Assembly (NCBI GenBank): GCA_041392475.1
Contig: JAWKLZ010000002.1
Coordinates: forward strand, 1,992,501-2,056,500
Length of the DNA: 64,000 nucleotides
Source: Chitinophagales bacterium
Lineage (GTDB): Bacteria; Bacteroidota; Bacteroidia; Chitinophagales; UBA2359
Reading direction: 5' to 3'
Position 1 is the first letter of the stretch, and each line of letters opens with the position of its first letter. Below the pieces are notes generated by a model. The model was not told the origin of the DNA and ran no database searches. It saw only the letters and a list, made by a program, of their open reading frames with translations. Of the stretch, positions 7,817-19,400 are shown one piece after another. A program made the position numbers and the translations under genes.

Positions 7817-8040
7817 TTGCTGTTTCTTTTGATGTGATTTTACAAATATACAAAATTTTGAGAAGCAAGATTCCTCCGAAATCTAAATTCCTGTTCCCAT
7901 ACACCCCCATAAATCAAAAAAATGACCACACCATGACCTAAACAAAAATATTAATTTAAAGGTGTCGCAAAATTGTTTTTTTAAAAGCTTTTATTTTCTA
8001 ATTTTATCTCAAAAATCAACAGATAAACATACTAAAAAAT
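7817..8040. other. Spacer between TA operon 1 and the second IPTL-CTERM leader
   Basis: No gene seen. The sequence from about 7850 is a diverged duplicate of the region upstream of the first IPTL-CTERM gene (about 5440-5700). Confidence 0.5.
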
Positions 8041-8127
8041 AATGTTTTCCCAAAAAACGCAACGTATATAATAGGAAATATTCCCACTAATTCATTTATT
8101 TGCAAAAATTTCAAATCTCATTTTCTT
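8041..8127 (+). promoter_or_regulatory. Leader block of the second IPTL-CTERM gene
   Basis: Near-identical to 5721-5807: the AATGTTTTCCCAAAAAACG block, then TATATAATAGG and ATTCCCACTAATTCATTTATT, ending at the conserved TTTTCTTATG start. Confidence 0.4.
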
Positions 8128-8782
8128 ATGAACAATTTCAACAAAACAACGAATTTCAGCCCAACAGCCCAAGGTAAATCAACGATTACCTTATAATCCT
8201 ACCTTCTCTAACCTTAAACAAGTTGTCTTCGCATTACTCTTGAGTTGTATATGCTATATTGAAACCCAAGCACAGACCTGCTTCTTTGAAATGGAAAGAA
8301 TCAGTGATACCTCTATTAGATTGACAGCAACCAGTTCAACAACCAATACTACACAGAACGGAACTGGTTTCGGCTTTAGTAATGCTGGTTTATTTGATGT
8401 AAGCCCAACCACCTCAGTTCCTGTTGCATCAGATAACACTTTGCAGATTAATGGACAGACTATTACTGCAAATGGTGGAGGTGGTTTTACGGGATTTAGT
8501 ACTGCATCTCCTGTAACAGGAACTCTATCTGCTACGGGATCCGTTGTACTCACTTGGGGCGATGGTCAGATAAAAGGAACTGGCAACTCATTTGATATAG
8601 TTCATAGTATTCCCTCCAATATTATTTGTCAAGTAGGAATTGTTGCTGATTCCCAAACAGCAGCCGCATCCATCCCCACCCTCTCTGAATGGGGCTTACT
8701 CATTCTCGCCTTGTTGTTGATGACTTTTGGAACCTTGTATTTGGTGCAGCCGAATTGGAGGGAGAGGCTTGAACAGGAATAG
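8128..8782 (+). pseudogene. Second IPTL-CTERM protein, frameshifted after 15 codons (possibly phase-variable)
   Basis: The ATG at 8128 and the first codons (NNFNKTTNFSPTAQ) are identical to the paralogue at 5808, but this frame stops at 8194-8196. The rest of the gene is intact in the frame that resumes as QQPKVNQR (8162 on), with a signal-peptide-like core VVFALLLSCICY ending ETQAQ. A Ser/Thr/Gly-rich body, ASIPTLSEWGLL, a hydrophobic helix and a basic tail follow (stop at 8780-8782). The frame break coincides with loss of one 8-bp unit of the tandem repeat, and adding one unit would restore it. Translation could alternatively begin at the TTG at 8240, which would cut most of the signal peptide. 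The body lacks the propeller repeats of the first copy, so only the ends are shared. Confidence 0.7.
8158..8173 (+). repeat. 8-bp tandem repeat (AGCCCAAC), about 2 units
   Basis: Units at 8158 and 8166 (the last ends AAG), one unit fewer than in the paralogue at 5838-5861. It lies in codons 11-16 and determines the reading frame of the downstream open reading frame. Confidence 0.8.
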
Positions 8783-8813
8783 ATTACAGAAAGGAATTTT
8801 TAAGGGAACGAGT

Positions 8814-8857
8814 GGAAACTTTGCCAACAATTTCCAATTTTGGCAACAGTTGAAACG
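8814..8857 (+). repeat. REP-like repeat family 1, copy 3
   Basis: Same core as 6865-6909 (TTTGCCAACAATTTCCAAT, then TTGGCAACAG). Located between the stop of the IPTL-CTERM open frame and its terminator. Confidence 0.8.
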
Positions 8858-8866
8858 GAACGAGAC

Positions 8867-8912
8867 TAAAGCCCTATCTGCATTGAAGGAATGGAGATAG
8901 GGCTTTTTTTTA
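8867..8912 (+). terminator. Rho-independent terminator after IPTL-CTERM gene 2
   Basis: AGCCCTATCT and AGATAGGGCT form a perfect 10-bp stem with a 13-base loop, followed by eight T. It also faces the end of the TA operon coming from the other side. Confidence 0.9.
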
Positions 8913-9302
8913 TCAAAACCAATCAAACAACTGCAATCCATCCACATACTGAAAGTGTTTGTCATGAGTAGCCAATGCAAGATTATTGACCATACATATA
9001 GCTGCAATCCAAATGTCATTCTCAGGAATAGGTCGTCCAATGCTTTTCAACTGTTTGCGAATAGCAGCATACTGGTTGGCAACCAAAAAATCAACATTTA
9101 GCACAATACAAGTATTGATAAAACGAACATATTTGATTTCATTTGTAGTGCTTCTACCTGAATTTTTAGCTCCAAAAAGCAACTCACCACACACAGTAAT
9201 CGGCAAATAGGCAAAACTTACAGAACGTAATTTTGGGATGATTTCTGTTCTTTCGTTCAAAATATCAATAGCAATGTTCGTATCCAAAGCAACTCCTACC
9301 AT
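8913..9302 (-). CDS. PIN-domain ribonuclease toxin (VapC-like)
   Basis: A 129-residue PIN protein with GVALDTNIAIDIL (first Asp), ITVCGELLFGAK (Glu), PENDIWIAAICM (third acidic site) and LATHDKHFQYVDG. All catalytic acids are visible. It is a predicted metal-dependent RNase and the toxin of a type II system. It is distinct in sequence from the toxin at 7116, so the two are not recent duplicates. Its start overlaps the antitoxin stop by seven bases. The gene ends at the IPTL terminator. Confidence 0.9.
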   Translation of the reverse strand: MVGVALDTNIAIDILNERTEIIPKLRSVSFAYLPITVCGELLFGAKNSGRSTTNEIKYVRFINTCIVLNVDFLVANQYAAIRKQLKSIGRPIPENDIWIAAICMVNNLALATHDKHFQYVDGLQLFDWF

Positions 9303-9520
9303 TCTCCTTCAATTTTGTTGAATTCACTGTCAATACACACCCTCATTTCCCTTGCTTCCTCATCATCAATGCTACCTGCCAATTGGAGAACAGCAGCCAT
9401 ATTGGATTGGTGAGAACGTCTTTGAAGGCGCAATTTTTGAAGGAAATTCTGAATCTCAAGCAGCACATTCACCTCATCAATCGTTTGAATTTCACGTATA
9501 ATGCTTTGTTGTAGTGTCAT
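9296..9520 (-). CDS. Antitoxin of the PIN toxin at 8913-9302
   Basis: A 74-residue protein that begins MTLQQSIIREIQTIDEVNVLLEIQ and ends DSEFNKIEGEW. It is short, helical and acidic towards the C-terminus, and overlaps the toxin start, which identifies it as the cognate antitoxin. A fragment of a similar C-terminus lies at 5364-5420. DNA-binding type not recognised. Confidence 0.78.
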   Translation of the reverse strand: MTLQQSIIREIQTIDEVNVLLEIQNFLQKLRLQRRSHQSNMAAVLQLAGSIDDEEAREMRVCIDSEFNKIEGEW

Positions 9521-9636
9521 GTTTTACAAATTTGATTACTTCAAAAATACAAAATAACTGGGTAAATAGTTCTATAACACAAAAGCCTAAAAACAAAATC
9601 TCTTTAAAGGAGTCTCAAAATTTCGATTATCCAATA

Positions 9637-10460
9637 TCAACTATCCAACACCCCCTGCAGCTTCCTCGCAAAAATCTCCCCATTCGGCGCATCAAACAAA
9701 TTTAGGTGATTGCCTTCCACCTCATGCACCACAACACCGCCCATAGCAAAAGACTTCCAGCCCAAAAACTCAAAATCCTCCACATAAAACAACTGTTCCT
9801 TCGCCCGAAACAAGTCAATCTTCACCTCCAAAGGACGCAACACATAATTCTCATAAGCCCGCATATTCGCTTGGTCAATCCGATTGCCATACTCCGTAAA
9901 CTGCTCCTCCACCTGCTGCACATTCCCATTCACCGCTGTTGGGTTCGCCACCTTGCCCTTACTCCGCTTCAAACGGCGATTCAACACACTCGACTTATAC
10001 GCCAACGTTTTCACAGGATTTTTCACCAAGAGCGATAGGTTATACCCCACCTTTCTACCCCATTTTTTCAGACCACCTGCTTGCTCATATTGCTCACCAT
10101 CCAATTCCATTCGATTCGTAGCCGCCACTGTATCAAACATCGCCAATAGCTGCACCTCTTTGCCCATTTCCTTCATAATCCTTGCCATCTCATACGCAAT
10201 CAAACCACCCATCGAATACCCCGCCAAACAATAAGGTCCCTCAGGATTGTGCTGCAAAATCTCACTTACATAGTGTGTTGCAATACTTTCCATCGTATCC
10301 AAAGGCTCAGACTTACCATCCAAGCCCTTCGCTTGCAAAGCATACACAGGCTGTTCGGCATCCAAATATTTCGCCAAAGTCTTAAATAACAACACATGCA
10401 AACCAGCACCATGCACCAAATAAATTGGTAATTTCTTGCCCTTCGTCTTAATCGGCACCA
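9637..10460 (-). other. Terminal thioesterase (TE) domain
   Basis: IYLVHGAGLHV, the nucleophile Ser in AGYSMGGLIAYE and the His in VEGNHLNLFD. A type I TE that should release the product by hydrolysis or cyclisation. Its last 59 bases are duplicated at 7004-7062. Confidence 0.9.
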
Positions 10461-13400
10461 AAGAACTCCAATGCTGCTGCAAATCCTCCTCACTTCCACC
10501 CAACAATTTCGCCAACTGAGCAATCGTTGCATTCTCCAATAAACTCGCCAAAGGCAATTTGATATCCGTCGCCTGTCTGATTTTTGCCATCAACTGCACC
10601 GCAATCAAAGAATGACCACCCAACTCAAAGAAATCATCATATACACCCACTTCCTTGACTTGCAGTAAATCTTTCCAAAATGCTGCCAACATTGTTTCCA
10701 TTTCTGTTCGAGGCGCAACAAATTCATTTTCAGAAGTCAACTCACCATAATCAGGCTCAGGCAATAAATTTCGGTTCACCTTTCTACTCGCCGTCATCGG
10801 AAACTCCTCCAATTCCACAAACACGCTCGGCACCATATAGTCAGGTAACTTATCTTTCAAAAACACCTTCAATTCGCCCATATCCAATGTGCTTTCTGGA
10901 TTCATCACCACATAAGCCACCAAACGTTTATCGCCTCCAACCTGTTCCTTCGCCATCACCACATTCTGCTGAACACCCTCAAAAACGCCAATCGCCGCTT
11001 CAATCTCTCCCAACTCAATCCGAAAACCACGAATCTTCACCTGATAATCCGCCCGATGCAAATACTCCAAATCCCCATTCGCCAAATACCGACAAATATC
11101 TCCAGTTTTATAAACCATTCCACTATAAATACCCCTCCTTTGTAGTGGCAAAGGGGAGGTCACAAAACACTCCTTCGTCTTATCTTCTCGATTGTAATAA
11201 CCATCCGACACACCCACACCACCAATATACAACTCACCAGGAATACCCACAGGCACAGGCTGCAAATTCTTGTCCAACAAATACAAAGGATAATTAGTAA
11301 TCGCCTTACCCACACACACATAGCCCATGTTGTTTTCAGATTGCAAACTCTCTTTGGTCACACGCTTTGCAGTCGCCCAAATAGTCGTTTCAGTAGGTCC
11401 ATAAATATTCCAAACCTCCTTACACCGATTCACCAACTCCCAAGCCAATTCCTGTGTCAAACCTTCACCACCCGACCATGCCTTCAAATTCTGACCACCT
11501 TGCCAACCCGCCATCAACAACAGTCGCCATGCCGAAGGGGTAGCCTGCATTGAAGTAGGCTGATATTCCTCCAATTTTTCTCGCAACAAAAATCCATCCA
11601 TCACCGCCTCACGACTCGCCAACACCAATTTTGCACCGACCATCAAGGTCATAAAATAATCCTGCACCGAAGGATCAAAAGCCATTGAAGCCACATTGAA
11701 GACCGTATCTTTTTCGGTCAAATTTACCACCTCATTCATTGCATACAAAAAACCCACCACCGATTCATGCCTTGCGCCCACACCTTTTGGGCGACCCGTT
11801 GAGCCAGAGGTGAAAATAATGTAGGCATTTTGTTTAGGACTAATCTCCAATTGAAGGTTCGCCTTCGAAGCCATTTTACAGTCCTTCAATAAATCTTCAA
11901 TCATCAAGACTTTACATCCTTCAATTCCAGTAAGTCCATTTTTATTTTCTTGATTTATCAAGAATGGAGCTTCCACATCTTCCACAATCCCCTTCAATCT
12001 ATCCATCGGATTCACAGGGTCAAGCGGAATATAAATTCCTCCAGCCTTCACCACTGCAATGATAGTCATCAACATCTCCATCGAACGCTCCAAACAAATC
12101 CCCACCAATTGCCCAGTCTGCAAACCCTCCAATCGAAGCTGATTTGCCAACTGATTGCAACTTTCGTTCAATTCACGGTAAGTCATTGAATTACCTTCAA
12201 AAACAGCCGCCACATTATCAGGCGTTCTTTCTACTTGACGCTCAAACAAACAATGCACAGGTTGATTGATAGGATATGCCACCTCATTGCTGTTCCAATC
12301 CACCAACATTTTCTGCTGAACAGCCTCTGATAGAAGCGGTAAAGTCGCCAAAGACTGCTGCGGATTCGCCAAAATACCCTTCAACAAAGTACCAAATTCC
12401 TGCAAACGGTTTTGAATCGAACCTGCCTCCCATAAACTCGGATTATAGACCCACTTGAAATCTACACCACTTTTGCCATAAGTAATGTGAATGAAGGTAT
12501 CGAACGCACAAAAATCGTTTTGCAGATAACCACTTTCGACTTTCAATCCGCCAAAACTTTCCAACTCCATTTCACTCGCCGTATTGAACAAAACCGAAAT
12601 AATCGGCTGCCTACTCAAATCACGGTTCAACTCCAACACCCTCGACAACTTACCCATCGGAAAAGGATGTTGAATCCCCTCCAACATCGCCATTTTAGAA
12701 GCTTTCAAATGTGTCGTAAAATTTTCTTCAGAATTGACCGTCAATCGAATCGGAACAACACTTGGGCGATGCGCCACCAAATCACTGTTTTCTACAATGC
12801 TCTGCGTAGCCACACTAATACCCAAAACAAAATCCTCTTGCTGTGCCAAGCGACACACAAATGCCTGAAAGGCAGATAGCATAAACATATAAAAAGTAGC
12901 TCCATTTTGCGCTGCAAACCTGCGAATTTGCTCATATTCGGCCTCCGAAAAATGCAATTTCTCCGATTCAGCTCGAAAACTCAATGCCCCTGAATACGCA
13001 TAATCTGTTGGCAATTCCAAAACAGGCACTTCATCTGCAAAACGTTTTTTCCAATAAGCTTCTGCCGCATGGTATTCCACCGAATTTTGTGCTTCAATTT
13101 CTTCCTCTACAAATGTACTCAACTGCTTACTTACTGGAGGCAAAGTATTTTTTCCCGTCAATGCAGATTCATACAATTCTCCCAAATCTCGCTTCAAAAC
13201 ACCCATAGACCAACCATCTGCTGCAATGTGGTGAACGGTCATCAATACCAAGTGTTCATCTGATTGCAGACACACAATTTTGAAGCGCACAACCGCATCT
13301 TCTACCAAATCAAAAGGAGTCATAGCAGCCTCTTCATAGATTTTCGCCAAGACCTCCATACGTTCATCTTCATCCAATTCACTCACATCTTCAAAAGCCA

Positions 13401-16400
13401 CATCCAAACTTACATCTTCTTTTGGGTGAATTGTTTGCGTCTGTCCATCTTCGTCAAAAGTCACCCGCAAAGCCTCATGTCTGTCCACTAAATTTTGCAT
13501 TGCCGTCCCCATCGCCTCTACTTCAAAAACTCCCTTCAATCGCAATTCAATCGGCAAATTGTAAGAAATGGCAGCTTCTCGACTTAATTGATGCGTCAGC
13601 CAAATTTCTTGTTGACCTTCGGTTAGTGGTAGAATGATTGGTGATTGGTGATTAGTGATTGGTAACTGATGATTGATAACTGTTGATTCGTCTTTGGAAA
13701 TAGAATGTCCATTCAATTTTGAGGTAGTTTTTCCATTGACGGAAACTTTGCCAACCTGTCCAGATGTATCGTGGGCTATTTCCAATTTTGGCAACAGTTG
13801 AAGTGGGCTATTTTCGCTACTCTGAACGGAAATTTCGCCGACACCCGAAAGGTTCGGCGACAATTGGAGTGACTTGTTTTCGCCACCTTGAATTGAAGTC
13901 CCATTAACAAGTGAGGTTTCAATTTTCAATTTTTCATTATCAACTATCAATTCTTCATCCCTCGGTGAAGGCGAATCTCCACCATCACTGCCATCAGAAC
14001 CATCGTTGTCTCCACCATCCAACAAGCGTTCAATCTTAGCAATCGTAGCATTTTCAAGCAATTGCATCAAAGAAAGTTGCTTTTCAGTAGCCTTTTTAAT
14101 CATATAAATCAACTGAACCGCCAACAACGAATGACCTCCCAACTCAAAAAAGTTGTCGTGAATACCCACCTGTTGCACATTCAACAATTTTCGCCAAAAA
14201 CCCGCCAACATTTCCTGCGTCTCCGTTTTCGGTGCATCCTGTGGAAACGTTTTACCAAAATGTCTATCCTCATCCAAAACAACTGCTCTCTCCGCAGGTG
14301 CAGGCAAAGCCTTTCGGTTCACCTTACCAGCCGTACTCAACGGAAACGCCTCCAATTCCACATAAAAATTCGGCAACATATAAGCAGGTAATTGCGTACC
14401 AAGATGCGCTTGAAACATTGCAATATCCATCGTTTGCCCTGCTTCCATCACCAAATACGCCACCAACTGTTGAAAATCATTGGAGTCCTTGCGAACCACC
14501 ACCACATTTTTATGCACACCTTCAACCTCCGAAATCACCGCTTCAATCTCGCCCAACTCGATCCGATGCCCTCTGATTTTTACCTGATGATCCATGCGGT
14601 TCAAATACACAATGTCACCATTCGGCAATCGGCGCACCAAATCACCCGTTTTATACAATTTTTCATTCGCCTTGAAAGGATGTTGAATAAAACGCTCGGC
14701 GGTCAATTCAAGTCTTCCGTGATAGCCTTCCGCCAATCTCCCTCCAATGTGCAATTCGCCAAATGCTCCAATCGGAACAACCTGTAAATGCTTGTCCAAC
14801 ACATACAAATCAATATTCGGCATCGCATGACCAATACTCACATACGGCACATCCTTTTGGCTGTCCAACAATTCAGTCGTCACCCTTTGCGTTGTCACCC
14901 AGATAATTGCCTCAGTCGGGCCATACACATTCCATACCTCCCTGCAATTGTCCACCAAAAAACGAGCAAGTCCATGCGGCAAACCTTCGCCCCCACTTAC
15001 CACTCTCAAATTCGCAGCACCTTCCCAGCCAGCCGCTTGCAGCAATTGCCAAGTAGAAGGAGTTGCTTGCATCATTGAAGGCTGCAAAACCTCCAATTTG
15101 TCCTTCAACAAAAAGCCATCTTTCACCGTCCGTTTGTCCGCCAAAACCAAAGTTGCACCACTCATCAAGGTCAAGAAATAATCCTGAATTGAAGGATCAA
15201 AACTCATCGAAATCACCGACAACAAAACATCTTTCTCCTTGATTTGCAGCGTTCCACTCATTCCATACAGAAAATCCACCACCGCATCGTGCGAAATTTC
15301 AACGCCCTTAGGTTTTCCAGTAGAACCCGATGTGTAAATGATGTACGCTAAACCCTTTGAAGGAATCGCCCAAGTTGGATTTGCAGTCGACATTGCATTA
15401 GTTTTTGAAGTAAAATCCTCCAAAATCCATTTTTCACAACCTCGATAATCCGCAATATTCTCCTCCAAACTTCGCTCACAAATCACCCATTTTGCACCCG
15501 CATCTTCCAACATCAAGGTCACACGGTCTTTGGGATTTGTTGGGTCAATCGGCAAATACGTGCCTCCCGCCTTCAATACCGCCAAAATCGCCATCAGCAT
15601 TTCGGCGGAACGGTCGAGGTAAATGCCCACGACATCACCTGATTGCAGTCCTTCACCTCTGAAATAATGCGCCCATTGATTGCATTTTTCGTTTAGTTCA
15701 CGATACGTATATTGCTCATTTTCAAAAACCAAAGCAGTCAAATCAGGCGTTTTTGCAGCTTGTTTTTCGACCAATTGATGTGCGGTTTCACCTATTGGAA
15801 AAGCTACTTGATTGTCATTCCACTTCAATAATTGCGTTTGCTCACTTTGCGGCAACATCGGCAAAGTCGCCAAAGACTGTTCTGGATTCGCCACAATGCC
15901 TTCGAGCAAGACCTTCCATTCTGCCAAACGGCTTTGAATCGTGCTTGCATCCCATAAATCGGTATTGTAAATCCACTCAAAATCAAGCCCATCTGCTACG
16001 ACTTTGATGTTGATGAAGATGTCAAATGTTTCGTAATTTCTTGGAATCGGACTTGTACTTGCCGTCACATTCGCATAGTTCAATTTGCCCGCATCGCTGT
16101 CCATGTTGAACAAAACCGACACAATCGGCTGCCGACTCACATCCCTCGCCACCTTCAATTTTTTGACCAAAGCACCAAGCGTATAGTTTTGGTGATCAAA
16201 AGCATCCAAAATCGTGCTGCGAACCTGCTTCAAATGCGCCTTGAAACTGTTGTTTTCCTGCAATTGCATCCGCACAGGTAAGACACTCACACAATGCGCC
16301 ACCAAATCTTGATTTCCTGCAATCGCCTGACCAGCAGCCACAACACCCAACACAAAATCATCTTGTCCCGACAAACGGTGCAAAAAAGTTTGGAAAGCGG

Positions 16401-19400
16401 CATACATCAATACATAAAAAGTCGTTCCCTCTTTCGCTCCCGCCTTCTTCAATTGGAGGTATTCTTCTTTCGTCAAATGCAAGGTTTCCATTGCAGAATT
16501 GAAGGTCTTGAAAGGTGGTCGCACCCTATCCGTCGGCAACTCCAACACAGGAATTTCCCCTTCAAATTGCTTCGCCCAATACGCCTCTGATTTTTGAAAC
16601 GCCTTGCCTTCCTTCGCTTTTTCTTCCTCCAAAACGTAGCCACTCAACTGCTTGGGTTGCTTCATATCTTTGGCGTTCATCCCTACGCTTTGAGCATACA
16701 ATTCACCCAAATCGTTGATGAGAATGCCCAGTGACCAACCATCCGAAACGATGTGGTGGACGGTTAGGAAAAGGAGGTGAATGGTAGCTGGTTGAACGGA
16801 GACTTTGCCAACAATTTCCAATTTTGGCAACTGCTGGAGTGGGCTACTTGTATTCGCTTCAACTGTTGGCAAGGTCTTAAAACCGTTGCCAAAGTTTTCG
16901 CTGTTTTCGTTAATTTTAATAAGTTTAAATCTCACAAGCGGCCCTTCACTCAAATCAAAAGCCGTTTCTGCCTCCAATTGATGTAATTCCTTCAATTTCA
17001 ACCCTAATTCATCCGTATTCAATCCCGTCAAATCCAACAAAGGCACATTCACCTCCATTGCAGCGTGAATCAACTGCGTCTGTCCATCTTCACTAAAAGT
17101 CGTCCGCAAAGCCTCATGTCGCTCCACCAATTTCTCAATTGCACGTTCCAAAGCAGGCTGATTCAAATCACCCTCCAATCGAATCTGACTCGACAAATTG
17201 TAAGCCATTGAAGCCCCGTTTCCCAACTGATTGCTCAACCAAATTTCGGTTTGTCCTTCGGTTAGGGGAATGGAAACTTTGCCAACAGTCGCAGACTTTG
17301 GCAACAGTTGGAGTGGGTTGCTTGTAGTCGCTTCAACTGTTTGCAAGGTCTTAGAGCCGTTGCCAAAGTTTTCGCTACCACCTAAATGCCTCGGACTCCC
17401 CACAATCAAATTCAAATCTTCCCCACCATAAGGCTCAAAAAAGCCTCTGTCAAACATCTCCTGAATTGCAGCCTTATACGCATTGAAGGCAAACTCCAAA
17501 TCTTCATCGGTATGTGCCGTTGAAACAAAACCTGAACGCTCCGTTTGATGCACTCCGTGATAGCGCAAAGCATGGAAAAACAAATCCGAAAGAGGGTTTC
17601 CATCAGCGATTTTCACCGCCAAAATCGAAGAAGTTGATTTAATCGCCAAAGGTGCTTTCGTTTCCAAAAACAAATCCCGAAGCCTTCTCGCAAAAGCCGC
17701 TCCACGCTCATTCAGTTCTTCCTGTAATTGTGGACCGCCCGCTTTGATGTGTTCCAAAGCAGCCTTAGCCGAGGCCAAACACAAGGGGTGTTTCACAAAT
17801 GTACCGCCATAAAAAGTCACCAAAGCCTCTGGAAATGAATCGTCTCCATACTGCCACTGACCACCATCAAAAGCATCCAAATATTTCGCTTTGCCCGCCA
17901 CAATCGCCATCGGCAAACCGCCACTTACAATTTTTCCATAGCAGCAAATATCCACTTCAATATTGTACCAAGCCTGCGCCCCACGCTGATGCAAACGGAA
18001 ACCATTGACCATTTCATCAAAAATCAAGGCAATGTTTTCTTCTTCCGTCACTTTCCGCAATTCTTTCATCAACTCAAACTGCTGCAAATGTGGCTGTTGT
18101 GTTTGTACAGGTTCGACCAAAACAGCCGCCAAATCCTTTGCATTTTCCCTAAGGATATTCAATAAATTTGGGTCATCTTTGCTCAAAATCAATACATTTT
18201 CCACCGAAGCTTTGGGAATACCAGGTGCAACAGGCAAGGTCTTCAATTGACCTCTAATTGTGATGGGACGGCCCAACATTTCGTCTGTAATGCCGTGGTA
18301 ATCTCCTTCAAAGTAGGCAATTCGAGTTTTTCCCGTTACTGTTCTTGCAGCCCGAACTGCTGCTGAAAGCGACTCCGAACCTGTATTCACCATCGTAGCC
18401 CGTTCATTGCCTGTGATTTCACACACCAAATCCGCCACTTCTTTCGCCAAAGGAGTCAAAACGGTCAGTTCTGTTCCTTTCGCCAACTGTTCTGTCACTG
18501 CTTCTTGCACAAAATCAGGCGTATGCCCAAACAAGGCAATCCCAAAACTCATCATGAAATCCACATACTCATTGCCGTCCAAATCGTAAATTTTTGCGCC
18601 TTTGGAGTGTGAGGAAGCAATTTGGTAAATGCCATCTTTCCACAACTTATTGAAGGCTTGAATGGAACGAGGGTCGGACAAACGTTTGCGCTGCGCTTGT
18701 GACAAGGCTTTGGAGCTTTTGGTTCGCTCATTGTAGTTTGCCAAAAACTCTTTCAACATTCGCTCTTGAAAAGGAGTGATTTCTGCGGTGTTTTTGCTCA
18801 CAGGTTTCCAAGGGCCGAAAGCTTTTGGGGTTTCTTCTTTTTGTGTTGAAGTGTTGGGGTGTTGAGGTGTTGAGGTAGTGTTTGTATCGGTGAATTTATT
18901 CGCTGGTTTTTGAGAAACTCCGTTATTGGAATGATGACCATTCGAACTGAAACTTTGCTGATGGTTAGCCTTCTGTTCAACAATTGAAGTAGTTTGCTGG
19001 CCTATTGGCTGAACGATTGGAGGAGTTTGTTGAAGATTTTGCCCCTGCAACAATGCCAACTGTTGCTGCATCAATGCCATCTGTTGGCTAAGGATGTTTT
19101 CAATTGCAGAGCCGTTGGAGGTTGGATATTGGATATTGGTGATTGGTGATTGGTGATTGGTGACTGGTGGTTGAGGAATTTGCTGGGCAAAGACTTGACT
19201 TTCCACAACTTGACCATTTCCTCCAATATCTTGCTTCTCGCTTCCCACTTCTTCCATCTCAACTCTCACCTCTTCCTGAAACATATCTGCTGGAATATTG
19301 CCATCAATGTACTCCGAAAGTGCATCAATCGTTGGTGCTTCCTCAAACAATTGGCGAAAAGTCAAGTCGAGTTCAAATTGACGGTTGATGTCTGTAATGG

